Origin: an uncultured Prevotella sp.
Lineage (GTDB): Bacteria > Bacteroidota > Bacteroidia > Bacteroidales > Bacteroidaceae
Direction: 5' to 3'
Assembly: GCA_905233985.1 (NCBI GenBank)
Contig: CAJOFA010000007.1
Location: forward strand, 43,859 to 107,858
Length of the DNA stretch: 64,000 nucleotides
The notes below the pieces were generated by a model that saw only the letters and a list, made by a program, of their open reading frames with translations, was not told the origin of the DNA and ran no database searches. The position numbers and the translations under genes were made by a program. Shown here piece after piece: positions 50,564 through 59,188 of the stretch (position 1 is its first letter; the number at the start of each line of letters is the position of its first letter).

Positions 50564-52006
50564 TTAGCGTTTACGGGTAATGAAATGGATACATTCCTCC
50601 ATCATTTTCACCCGTAGCAGTTTCATCACTGCGGCATAGAGCACGACGGCGATGATGATGCGCAGGGGCAACAGCACATAGATGTTACTGATGAACGAGG
50701 TGACGAGCCAGGTGATGCCCATGACGGCGGCACTGATGAGGGCAAAGGGCACGATGTCCTTCAAGGCATGGAGGAACGGCAGACCTATCATGCGCTTTGC
50801 ATATAGCTGCCACATCAACAGCCACATGATGTTCAACAGCGAGTAGGCAATGACGACCGCCATGATGCCATAGCGGTAGGTCAACAGGATGAGTGCCATC
50901 TGCAGGACTATCTGCACGATGTTCAGCCACATGTTCACGTCGCTGCGGCCCTGACTGATGATGAGGTTTTTATAGAGTGAGTAGAACGGCATGAAGGCAC
51001 CGCCGATGCACAGCACACGTAACAACGGCACACAGGCCAGCCATTTGCTGCCGATGGTGACAAGGATAAACTCTTCAGAGACCAGCGACAGTCCGAACAT
51101 GGCAGGGAAGGCCAGGAACGCCGTGAAGCGGAGCATCTTACGAAATACGGTCAGCTCCCGTTCGTTACGCACTTCCACCAGTACGGGTTGTGCCACCTGT
51201 TCCACCATACCCCCTACCACCTGATAGGCCATTGTGTTCCATTTAAATGCCTGGAAGAAGTTACCCACCACCTCGGGCGTCTTGGTGAACAGCTTACCGA
51301 AGACGAACGTCAGGATATTGTTGTTGACGGTGTTGATAATCATGGTGATGAGAATGTTCATGGCAAAGCGGAACGTGCGGCGGATGGGCGAGAAGTCAAA
51401 GTGCAGGGTAGGGTGCCACTTGACGAACAGGAAGCGTCCGGCAACGAGTATCGCGGAGTTTACAATCTGCTGCCAGGCGAGGCTCCAGTAGGAATAGCCG
51501 TTGAAAGCCAGCACTACAGCGACGATGCCCGAACAGACCAGTGCGCTGAGATTGACAATGGCTATCTCGCGGTTCATCATGTTCTTCGTCAGATAGGCTT
51601 GTGTGGAGATGCCAAACGAGGAGATGAAGAACGCGAGGAAGATGAGTCTTGACAGGTCCACGAGACAATGCTGCTCGAAGAACAGGGCGATGAGCGGTGC
51701 ACAGAAGAAGAGCACCCAATAGATGACGAAGCTGGCCAGGACATTAAACCAGAACACGGCATTGTAGTCGTTGGCCGTCGGGTGCTTCAAGTTGACAATA
51801 GCCGTAGAGAAACCGCTCGACTGCAGGTTGCCGGCAATGGCTGAGAAGATGGCAATCATGCTGATGGGTGCCCACTCTTCGGGCGACAGCATACGGGCCA
51901 GCAATATACCTATTGCCAGATTCAGCACCTGTGTCATCCCGTTGCTTAGTCCGCCCCAGAACAACCCCTTGGCCGTCTTTTCCTTTAATCCACCTTCATT
52001 ACTCAT
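50564..52006 (-). CDS. Polysaccharide flippase of the Wzx/MOP superfamily
   Basis: 480 residues with about twelve to fourteen hydrophobic helices. The start GLFWGGLSNGMTQVLNLAIG and MLSPEEWAPISMIAIFSAIA are typical of WzxC-like lipopolysaccharide exporters. It should flip lipid-linked oligosaccharide units across the inner membrane. It overlaps the GT14 gene by 4 bases (ATGA) upstream and is followed by the GT2 gene. Confidence 0.92.
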   Translation of the reverse strand: MSNEGGLKEKTAKGLFWGGLSNGMTQVLNLAIGILLARMLSPEEWAPISMIAIFSAIAGNLQSSGFSTAIVNLKHPTANDYNAVFWFNVLASFVIYWVLFFCAPLIALFFEQHCLVDLSRLIFLAFFISSFGISTQAYLTKNMMNREIAIVNLSALVCSGIVAVVLAFNGYSYWSLAWQQIVNSAILVAGRFLFVKWHPTLHFDFSPIRRTFRFAMNILITMIINTVNNNILTFVFGKLFTKTPEVVGNFFQAFKWNTMAYQVVGGMVEQVAQPVLVEVRNERELTVFRKMLRFTAFLAFPAMFGLSLVSEEFILVTIGSKWLACVPLLRVLCIGGAFMPFYSLYKNLIISQGRSDVNMWLNIVQIVLQMALILLTYRYGIMAVVIAYSLLNIMWLLMWQLYAKRMIGLPFLHALKDIVPFALISAAVMGITWLVTSFISNIYVLLPLRIIIAVVLYAAVMKLLRVKMMEECIHFITRKR

Positions 52007-52902
52007 CTTAAACCTTTAACCCTTAAACCATCAATCTTATCCATCAGTTCGTCGCTGAGGCCGGTCACTGTCTTGCGGCAGAACATCTTTCCGCTCTCTA
52101 TGATGCGGTCGTAGTCCTCCAGTGTCAGCTCCTTGATTTTCGCGCCGTACTCGATGTACGTCAGGGGTGTCAGCTCCTCCAGTCCTTTCACGGGGCCCTG
52201 CGTCAGCATACATTTGTCGGCAAAGCGGGAGTTGAACGCTATGGTATGCGTGAATGTCTCGCTCGGCGCGAAGCTGTTGGAGAAGTAACGGCGCAGCTGC
52301 GGGCTGTTGTCATACGTCTGCAGCACATACTCCGCCAGTTCACGAGTGATGGCGAAGTAGTCGGAGCCTTTGTAGAGGTCATAGTGCAGTCCGTCGGCCG
52401 TGAAGCTGAGCGGCTTCTTCAGGAAGGGCTGTGTCACTGTGCGCAGTGCCACGCGCAACTTGCTGCCTACCGACCCATAGCGCCACGGCATGTTGTTCAG
52501 GAAGCGGTAGCGCGTATATTCGAAAGTCTCGCTTTTAGGCAGTCCCGTGAGTTTCATGCCCTGCAGCAGGTTACGTCCGTTGAGGCCCTCCAGATAGCTC
52601 ACGATGCGGCTATTGCTCCATACGGGATAGTCCTGTCCGCTTAGCATGAACAGATAGTCATACGCCGTGCCGCTGTTGAGTGCGGCACGCAGCAGCTCCA
52701 TCTGAAAGCGCACCTGCGTAAAACTGCCCCACATCACCTTAAAGCGCTTGGAGATGAAGTGAACGTCAGCCCACCTCGCACCTCGTACCTCGCACCTCGC
52801 ATCCAGATGCACATACACGTTACTTTCCTCGGGCAGGCTGTCGATGAGCCGCTGCAGGTGTGGCATGTCCGTGAAGGCGGAAATCAGGAACGCTATCTTC
52901 AT
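52003..52902 (-). CDS. GT14 (core-2/I-branching type) glycosyltransferase
   Basis: 299 residues from the ATG at 52902 (MKIAFLISAFTDMPHLQRLI). GT14 features: VYVHLDAR, VMWGSFTQVRFQMELLRAAL, LFMLSGQDYPVWSN and GSDYFAITRELAEYV, with SPSETFTHTI-like motif (APSETFTHTI). The family makes beta-1,6-GlcNAc or xylose branches. A heptamer array (52773-52800) codes for RCEVRGARW next to the HLDAR motif. First gene of the GT14-flippase-GT2-HAD unit, with a divergent promoter shared with licD. Confidence 0.88.
   Translation of the reverse strand: MKIAFLISAFTDMPHLQRLIDSLPEESNVYVHLDARCEVRGARWADVHFISKRFKVMWGSFTQVRFQMELLRAALNSGTAYDYLFMLSGQDYPVWSNSRIVSYLEGLNGRNLLQGMKLTGLPKSETFEYTRYRFLNNMPWRYGSVGSKLRVALRTVTQPFLKKPLSFTADGLHYDLYKGSDYFAITRELAEYVLQTYDNSPQLRRYFSNSFAPSETFTHTIAFNSRFADKCMLTQGPVKGLEELTPLTYIEYGAKIKELTLEDYDRIIESGKMFCRKTVTGLSDELMDKIDGLRVKGLR
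52773..52800 (-). repeat. Heptamer array (CGAGGTR family) inside the GT14 gene
   Basis: Four units on the plus strand: ACCTCGC, ACCTCGT, ACCTCGC, ACCTCGC. Confidence 0.88.
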
Positions 52903-52932
52903 CTTTTCTGTGTCTTTGCGAAAAATATTGTG

Positions 52933-52940
52933 CAAATATA
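52933..52940 (-). promoter_or_regulatory. -7 promoter box TATATTTG for the GT14 glycan operon
   Basis: Perfect minus-strand box 31 bp before the GT14 start. Confidence 0.72.
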
Positions 52941-52973
52941 GTGCATTTATTTCGAAGTTCAAAATATTTGTTG

Positions 52974-52981
52974 TACTTTTG
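52974..52981 (+). promoter_or_regulatory. -7 promoter box TACTTTTG for licD
   Basis: Perfect box ending 8 bp before the ATG, so the mRNA leader would be only a few bases. Confidence 0.65.
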
Positions 52982-52989
52982 TCGCTGAA

Positions 52990-53781
52990 ATGAGACAAAT
53001 CACCGACATCAGCGAGCTACGCAACCTGCAGATGGGTATTCTCGACCATGTGCACCACTATTGCATGGAGCACGGCCTGTGCTATTTCCTCTCCAGCGGC
53101 ACACTCATCGGCGCCGTGCGTCACGGTGGCTACATCCCCTGGGACGACGACATCGACATCTATATGCCCCGCAGAGATTATGAGCTGTTCCTCCGCGAAT
53201 TCCGCGACGAGACAGGAACATACCAGGTCCTTGCCCCCTCCACCCTCCACCTTCCAAGTTATTACTACACCTTCGCCAAGGTCGTTGACACCCGCACCCG
53301 TATGGTAGAGACAGAGACCAAGGGCTTCGAGATTGGCGTCTATATGGATATCTTCCCCGTTGACTACGTGACGGATGACATGAAGGAACGTGCCCGTGTG
53401 TTCAAGCGCAAGAAACTGCTCTATAAGATACGCCGCTGCAAGATAGCACACGAGAACCCCCTGCACTCACGGCTGGCCTGGCTGTGCTACCGCAACCTGC
53501 CCGTCAGCGTCGCTACCATAGACCGCTGGCTGCGCAGTCTCATCGTACTTCCGCAACCCACGCAGACCGTCTGTAACATGAGTGAGGCAGGCCCCTCCAT
53601 CCGTGGATGCTTCCCTGCCGAGGACATCGCCTCGATGGTTGACATCACCTTCGAAGGACGTACCTATAAGACGATGGTGGGTTACCGCGACTACCTCACT
53701 CGCACTTACGGCGACTATATGCAACTCCCCCCCGAGGACCAACGTGTCACCCATCACTTCGAAGCGTATATGGTGGAATAG
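52990..53781 (+). CDS. LicD-family phosphotransferase
   Basis: 263 residues. The LicD signature is GLCYFLSSGTLIGAVRHGG, then IPWDDDIDIYMPR (nucleotidyltransferase metal site). LicD proteins move phosphocholine or similar phospho-groups onto surface glycans. A three-unit TCCACCY-type array (53236-53256) encodes PSTLHLPS within the domain. It is divergent from the glycan operon and is followed by the nuclease gene 2 bp later. Confidence 0.92.
   Translation: MRQITDISELRNLQMGILDHVHHYCMEHGLCYFLSSGTLIGAVRHGGYIPWDDDIDIYMPRRDYELFLREFRDETGTYQVLAPSTLHLPSYYYTFAKVVDTRTRMVETETKGFEIGVYMDIFPVDYVTDDMKERARVFKRKKLLYKIRRCKIAHENPLHSRLAWLCYRNLPVSVATIDRWLRSLIVLPQPTQTVCNMSEAGPSIRGCFPAEDIASMVDITFEGRTYKTMVGYRDYLTRTYGDYMQLPPEDQRVTHHFEAYMVE
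53236..53256 (+). repeat. Heptamer array CCCTCCA x3 inside licD
   Basis: Three units, 21 bp, hence in frame. Same peptide (PSTLHLP) as at the WbqC N-terminus. Confidence 0.8.
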
Positions 53782-53783
53782 AT

Positions 53784-54647
53784 ATGATGATGAATTACGA
53801 ATTAATAAAAGGTGAGCCGACCATTGTTACCGAGGCTCGAAAACATGTATTAGAAGAGTTCCAGGACTTACAGTTCTTCGAGGAAGACCACCGCTACCTG
53901 CTGCATGGCAAACAGCTGAACTCCGTGTCAAGCATAGGCCATCGCTTTATCCGTGAGCCGTTCGACACGGAGGCGCAGGCCGTGCGATATGCTGAGCGTC
54001 ATGGTGAGACGCCCGAGTACTGGATCAGACAGTGGCGCTGCAACTCGTTCCGTGCCACGACGCTCGGCACCAAGACCCATGAGTTTGGCGAGAGTCTCGC
54101 CTATCTGCGTGCCGGACATCCAGAACTCATCAGGGACTCCGTGCGTGCACAGTACAGCAAGGAATACAACTACCTGGCACCCATCCATCCTAAGGAAGAG
54201 GCCGTCGAGCGCTTTATCAACGAGCTGCCAGACAGCTACCACCTGGTGCTGAACGAAACGAAGGTCTATAGCGGCAAGAACCCCGACAGTTCGAAGAACC
54301 TGCAGGAACAGATTTGCGGCACGTTCGATATGCTGTATTGGTATGACGGGCGAGGTGCGGGGTGCGAGGTACGAGGTGGGGGTTTTGTGGTGTTGGACTA
54401 CAAGACAAACGCCCGCCTTTACAGCGAGTACAACCGTAACTGGCATAAGATGTTGTTGCCGCCCTTCGCTGACATCTACGAGGAGGACTACGGACTGTAT
54501 GTCATTCAGCTCAACCTCTATGCCCTGATGCTCGAAGACATCGGTCTGCCTGTCATTGCCCGTAAAATCGTCTGGCTGAAAGACGACGGCACCTACGAAC
54601 TCGTTGACACCCCCGACATCTCCGACATCCTGAGACGCACGATTTAA
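53784..54647 (+). CDS. PD-(D/E)XK nuclease superfamily protein
   Basis: 287 residues. The RecB/Cas4-like core shows ICGTFDMLYWY (acidic motif) followed by VVLDYKTNARL (D-x-K) and YGLYVIQLNLYALMLED (motif Q/Y). It should cleave DNA, perhaps in repair; it is not set in a phage or CRISPR context. A four-unit CGAGGTR array (54351-54378) inserts GRGAGCEVRGGG between the acidic and D-x-K motifs. The start is one of three consecutive ATGs. It follows licD by 2 bp, an odd partner for a nuclease. Confidence 0.78.
   Translation: MMMNYELIKGEPTIVTEARKHVLEEFQDLQFFEEDHRYLLHGKQLNSVSSIGHRFIREPFDTEAQAVRYAERHGETPEYWIRQWRCNSFRATTLGTKTHEFGESLAYLRAGHPELIRDSVRAQYSKEYNYLAPIHPKEEAVERFINELPDSYHLVLNETKVYSGKNPDSSKNLQEQICGTFDMLYWYDGRGAGCEVRGGGFVVLDYKTNARLYSEYNRNWHKMLLPPFADIYEEDYGLYVIQLNLYALMLEDIGLPVIARKIVWLKDDGTYELVDTPDISDILRRTI
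54351..54378 (+). repeat. Heptamer array CGAGGTR x4 between nuclease motifs
   Basis: CGAGGTG, CGGGGTG, CGAGGTA, CGAGGTG. 28 bp, so the flanks compensate to keep the frame. Confidence 0.88.
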
Positions 54648-54659
54648 GAGGTACCATGA

Positions 54660-56650
54660 TTACCAAATTCTGATTCTCTTTTCTGGGGCAAGATACATTT
54701 TGTCGGTGGGCTTAACGTCGAAGAGGTCGTACCAGGCATCTATATTGGTTACAACACCGTTAATTCGCTCTTTGCTTTGTGAATGTTCGTCTCCTGAAAC
54801 CATTCTCTCCGCATACTCGTCGGTATATTTCAAGCGCCACAGGTTGGCGTAGGCCACAAAGAAATTACGCTGTTGCTGTCTTATGGCTTCGTCGCTGAGT
54901 CCGTCGGCCTTGAGCTTGTTGGTCAGTGCTTGGAAGGCCACCTGCACGCCGCCCAGGTCGGCAATGTTCTCGTTCAATGTCTTTTGTCCGTCAGCAAAGA
55001 CGCCGGGTGCCACTTCGAACGTGTTGTAATAATCTACCAACTGTTGTGCCCTGCGGTCAAACTCTACTGCATCGGCTTCCGAGGCCCAGATACTGTTTTT
55101 ATCGCCCTGTTTATCCCATTCTGCTCCCGTTTTGTCGAAGCCGTGTGTAATCTCATGAGCGAAGACTGTCATTGCTGCATATCGCTCGGCTATCGATGAA
55201 TTAGGCCCGTAGATGGGCTCCATGAGGAATGGCGGGAAGAGATTAATGGAATTGAACAGAGGCGTGTACATGGCATTGTAGGTGTTCAGCGGGAAAAAGC
55301 TGGCGAGCATTGCGTGGAATGATCCTTCACTCACTGTCATATCGACGATCTTCTTGACAAGAGCAATGTACTGCTTACGGATGAGAAGTATGTCTTCAAG
55401 CGCTGATTGTGTCTGGCTCAGGTCGATGATCCCCTCCTGCAGGAAGTCGGGATAGGCCGCATTGACTGTCATCGCATCGAGTTTCTCAATGGCGTTGGCC
55501 TTCGAGCCTTCGCTGAGCCACGGGCTATTAGCAAGACGCTCTCTAAACGCTTTCTTCAGTTCGGCAGCATCGTTCTCGCCACGCTTCTTCATCTCTTCGG
55601 TGCAATACCTCATAGAGAAGGCATAGCTCATGTAGTATTTCATGTAATTGGTGCCTATATTGGTGGAAAATTCATCTGAGCTGAATTGGCCTCCATTGAT
55701 AGCCTCAGCCTCTTCCATGGCCGAGGCATCGCAAAGCAGGCGGTTGTCAAGGATAATGTCCTGGATGGCCATAGCAAGGTCTTCCATGTCCAGTTCCTGC
55801 ACCTGTTCCAGAGGTTCTGTAGACGGAATTCCCAGGTCCTCTTGGGCAAATTGGTACCAATCTTCGGTCACGACGTATGCCTTTTTCTTATCAATGCCCA
55901 GTCCCTCGCAAATACTCACCAACATCGGCCATTTCTCTGATGAGAAGCCTCGGGTGGCAGCATAGCCTGTCAGAGGCTCAACGGCACTGGCCAGACGCGG
56001 ATTTCTCACCATGGCCGCCATCAGGTTTCCATTGTCATTATCATATCCATAGGGATCGTAGTCAAGGCCTGGCTGCATTGTTACGATAGACGTGGCGACA
56101 TCTTTTTCTGTCACGGGAGCAAAGACCAACCTCATCACACCACCTTTGGGGAGCGACATGACGGTGAAAGGCATCTGATAGCCTTCGCATGCCAGCTCGC
56201 CCATCAGTTTCCACAGTTCTTCTTTTGAAGTGGCGGCTTCAACTCTGGCCAGTACCTCATTCAGCTTCTGTTGGTTGGCCTCACAATTGACAAACAGGTC
56301 ATTGCAATGTGCTGAAATGGTTTTAAGGACAGGGTCGGTGGTTGCGATGACTGCGTTTTTTCATTAAACTGTTCTTGGGCTTCTCCGAAGAGGAACGCTT
56401 GGTGATCGGAACCTGCGGGAATCTCCGTTCTCTTCCACCAAGAACCGATGCAATACATGTAGAAATCATCGCCAGGATGCAAGGTCTCATCAATGTTGTC
56501 TGTATAGACGGTGATTTCACTATCCGTTGAAGGAATGGCAGGGTTGTCGGTGGTGTCGCTACAGGCTGTCAGGCCGAATATCATCACTGTAGTTAAAAGG
56601 CAAGACACTATAGTCTTACTAGTGCAACGAAGAAAAAGGGTCTGTTTCAT
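54660..56650 (-). pseudogene. M13 family metallopeptidase lipoprotein, frameshifted
   Basis: A neprilysin-like peptidase in two frames. The 5' part (from 56650) has a signal with lipobox (IFGLTAC) and DDFYMYCIGSWWKR. At a run of six T (56356-56361; A on the coding strand) the frame breaks and soon reaches a stop. With one A added, the protein continues as EKNAVIATTDPVLKTISAH into the large 3' part, which has HEITH (VFAHEITHGFDKTG) and ENIADLGG intact. Only this single-base change is seen, so it may be a recent mutation, a phase-variable tract or a sequencing error. The window shows no second lesion. Confidence 0.88.
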
Positions 56651-56727
56651 ACGTTTAAAAATTATATGATAAATATGATGCTGAATCGAATGCAGTACAT
56701 AATAGTGTATAGATGAATATTCAGCTG

Positions 56728-56735
56728 CAAAGGTA
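56728..56735 (-). promoter_or_regulatory. -7 promoter box TACCTTTG for the M13 peptidase
   Basis: Perfect minus-strand box; mirrored by the plus-strand box at 56787-56794 with identical sequence. Confidence 0.7.
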
Positions 56736-56786
56736 CAAAAAAGCCGGCAATTATTCTCAAAATTGAGCATATTTCTCATTTATTCG

Positions 56787-56794
56787 TACCTTTG
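56787..56794 (+). promoter_or_regulatory. Upstream tandem promoter box TACCTTTG of the O-acetylation locus
   Basis: Preceded by TCATTTATTCG, nearly identical to the second promoter 86 bp downstream. Confidence 0.65.
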
Positions 56795-56848
56795 ACCTGG
56801 TGGTCGAAGGTACTTTCATTCGAGAATCAAAAGAAAATAATACTTTCT

Positions 56849-56880
56849 TTTGGTATTCTTCTCACTTATTCGTACCTTTG
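56849..56880 (+). promoter_or_regulatory. Downstream promoter of the O-acetylation locus (TTTG, 20 bp, TACCTTTG)
   Basis: TTTG at 56849-56852 and TACCTTTG at 56873-56880; the spacer ends CTTATTCG as at tRNA-Leu. The ATG at 56914 gives a leader of about 30 bases. Confidence 0.85.
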
Positions 56881-56913
56881 CAGGCTGAAACGCAAAAGGA
56901 GTGCCCTTATAGA

Positions 56914-57648
56914 ATGAAAAGAACGCTGTTGACTTTGCTGGCTACCTTAATGATACTGAGTCTTGCTCAGGCTCAGGGGGTTATGCACGTGGTGCTGTTA
57001 GGCGACAGCAATACGTTCATCGGCGGGGATTCGTGCAACGTGGCACGCGGCTGGAACAAATGGTTCCGTGATGCCATGCAGCCCACGACCTGTCGCAGCT
57101 ATGCCCGTAGCGGTGCCACGTGGAGCCACACGTCCAAGACGGTGCGTGACACGGAGGAATATACGGAGGTGCTGAGCGACAATAACGTGATATACAATCA
57201 GGTGTGCCGTCTGTTGGATGCCGTGGCCTCCGGCGAACAGATTTCCCCGACGCTCATCATCATCATGGCCGGCACTAATGATGCATGGTTCATGGACCGC
57301 CGACCGCAGGTGTTTGGTAAGGACCTTTCCTCTCCGCTCACACTGGCCGGTGCTGTACACTATGACTGTCGGCTGTTGCGTGAGGCATTCCCCGAGGCAC
57401 GCATCATGCTGTTGACGCCCATGCAGGCCACGAAGACCAGTCTGAAGCGTATCCGTCGGACGGGTGACATCATCGAAGCGTGTGGCAAGGAGATGGGCCT
57501 TGAGGTGGTCCGACTTGACCACGAGGGCTGTGTCAGCCGCAAACAGGAGCTGCGACGAAAGACCTACACCGCTGACGGTGTACATACGAACGAACGCGGT
57601 GCACAGTGCATCGGACAACTGGTGGCGCAGTATGTAAATGGTAAATAG
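56914..57648 (+). CDS. Secreted SGNH/GDSL hydrolase
   Basis: 244 residues with a signal peptide (MKRTLLTLLATLMILSLAQAQ). Block I LLGDSNTFIGG (Ser), block III IIMAGTNDAW and block V DGVHTNERGAQ (Asp/His) are all present. It is followed at 28 bp by an AlgI-like acyltransferase, so it likely adds or removes acetyl groups on an exported glycan. The earlier in-frame start at 56800 runs through both promoters and is rejected. Its stop codon lies in a GTAAATA heptamer array. Confidence 0.87.
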   Translation: MKRTLLTLLATLMILSLAQAQGVMHVVLLGDSNTFIGGDSCNVARGWNKWFRDAMQPTTCRSYARSGATWSHTSKTVRDTEEYTEVLSDNNVIYNQVCRLLDAVASGEQISPTLIIIMAGTNDAWFMDRRPQVFGKDLSSPLTLAGAVHYDCRLLREAFPEARIMLLTPMQATKTSLKRIRRTGDIIEACGKEMGLEVVRLDHEGCVSRKQELRRKTYTADGVHTNERGAQCIGQLVAQYVNGK

Positions 57649-57654
57649 TAAATA
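57634..57654 (+). repeat. Heptamer array GTAAATR x3 at the SGNH hydrolase stop
   Basis: GTAAATG, GTAAATA, GTAAATA. The array contains the TAG stop codon, so the last residues (VNGK) are repeat-derived. Confidence 0.75.
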
Positions 57655-57676
57655 GTGAAATATATCGTAAATAAGA

Positions 57677-59131
57677 ATGGTTTTTTCTGATTTGTTTTTT
57701 CTGTTCGTCTTTCTTCCGGCGTTCATGTTGACCTACTTGTTGGCTGCATGGATTGACAAGAAATGTGGAATGGGAAACAGTGAGTGTGGAACAAGAAATG
57801 TCAACACTTTCCGCAACTGGGCTCTGGTGCTCTTCTCGCTCATCTTCTATGCATGGGGTGAACCGGTCTATGTCTTCCTCATGCTGTTCTGCGTACTAGT
57901 TAACTACATAGCAGGACTGGGCATTGCCCGACAGGAGCAGCACCGCAAGACGGCACTGGTTATCGGATTGGTGTGTAACATCCTTATTCTCTGCACGTTC
58001 AAATATCTGGGCTTCTTTGCCGAACAACTGAACAACATCGGTATTCCCGTATCGGTTCCCAATATCGCACTACCTATCGGTATCTCGTTCTATACGTTCC
58101 AATCCATCTCATACCTCATTGACGTCTATCGCCGTGAGTCGCCCGTACAGCGCCGTTTCGGTGACCTGCTACTTTACGTGTCCATGTTCCCTCAGCTTAT
58201 CGCCGGTCCTATCGTACGCTATAACACTGTATCGAGTGAGATACACGACCGCCACGTGACGGCTAACGACTTCGCCGACGGTGCCTTCCGCTTCCTCTGC
58301 GGTTTGGGCAAGAAGGTGATTCTGGCTAACCAGCTGTCAGAGATTTCGGATCAGTTTCTTGTTAACGGACTCCATTCGCTGACGATGGCCGGTGCATGGA
58401 TTGGTATCATCGCCTTCACACTGCAGATATACTTCGATTTCTCCGGCTACTCGGACATGGCTATCGGACTGGGCCGCTGCCTCGGTTTCCACTTCAACGA
58501 GAACTTCCGTCATCCCTACTGCTGTAACAGCATCACGGACTTCTGGCGCCGCTGGCATATCTCGTTGGGTAGCTTCTTCCGCGACTACGTGTATATTCCG
58601 TTGGGAGGTAATCGCCAACATCAGGCTGTCAACATCCTTGCCGTGTGGTTCCTCACCGGTATGTGGCACGGTGCCAGCTGGAACTTCATCCTATGGGGTG
58701 TCTATTTCGGTCTCATCGTCATGATAGAGAAATACACGCTACTGCGTTGGAAAGACCATATCCCCGCATTCCTCCTCCACATCTACAGCTTGCTGCTTGT
58801 CGTGGCAGGATGGGGCATCTTCTACTTTGACGACTTCAACCAGATGATCGTGTTCTTCAACGCGTTCTTCGGCAATTATGTCGAGGCATTCGACTTCGTG
58901 GACCAGACGGTACTGACCGACCATCTGTGGCTATGGATTGTCGCACTTATCTTCTGTCTGCCTATCCGTCAGACGCTGGTTGACCTCACCGAGCGCTATG
59001 TCAGCAGCGAGAATATGCGTGGACTGGCTTTCACCACGTCGCGTATTGTTGTCTCACTGGTCATGCTGATTCTTAGTGTCGCCCTGCTTGTCGGCGCTAC
59101 CAACAACGCATTTATCTATACGAGGTTCTAA
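57677..59131 (+). CDS. MBOAT O-acyltransferase, AlgI/PatA/DltB type
   Basis: 484 residues with about eleven membrane helices. MBOAT signatures: FPQLIAGPIVRY, QIYFDFSGYSDMAIGLGR, ITDFWRRWHISLGSFFRDYVYIPLGG and the active-site histidine in GMWHGASWNFILWG. It passes acetyl groups from cytoplasmic acetyl-CoA across the membrane for O-acetylation of an exopolysaccharide or peptidoglycan. It is followed by two DHHW-family proteins, which take the AlgJ/AlgX part. Confidence 0.95.
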   Translation: MVFSDLFFLFVFLPAFMLTYLLAAWIDKKCGMGNSECGTRNVNTFRNWALVLFSLIFYAWGEPVYVFLMLFCVLVNYIAGLGIARQEQHRKTALVIGLVCNILILCTFKYLGFFAEQLNNIGIPVSVPNIALPIGISFYTFQSISYLIDVYRRESPVQRRFGDLLLYVSMFPQLIAGPIVRYNTVSSEIHDRHVTANDFADGAFRFLCGLGKKVILANQLSEISDQFLVNGLHSLTMAGAWIGIIAFTLQIYFDFSGYSDMAIGLGRCLGFHFNENFRHPYCCNSITDFWRRWHISLGSFFRDYVYIPLGGNRQHQAVNILAVWFLTGMWHGASWNFILWGVYFGLIVMIEKYTLLRWKDHIPAFLLHIYSLLLVVAGWGIFYFDDFNQMIVFFNAFFGNYVEAFDFVDQTVLTDHLWLWIVALIFCLPIRQTLVDLTERYVSSENMRGLAFTTSRIVVSLVMLILSVALLVGATNNAFIYTRF

Positions 59132-59152
59132 ACCGTCAATACAAAAATAAAT

Positions 59153-59181
59153 CGTAAATCGTAAATACGTAAATCGTCAAT
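59153..59181 (+). repeat. Heptamer array CGTAAAT x3-4 before the first DHHW gene
   Basis: CGTAAAT, CGTAAAT, an 8-base variant ACGTAAAT, then CGTCAAT. Confidence 0.7.
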
Positions 59182-59188
59182 ATATTTC

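Noticed and set aside
53784..54647. Prophage or Cas4 remnant
   Set aside because: The nuclease core is generic PD-(D/E)XK; neighbours are glycan genes, with no phage structural or cas genes.
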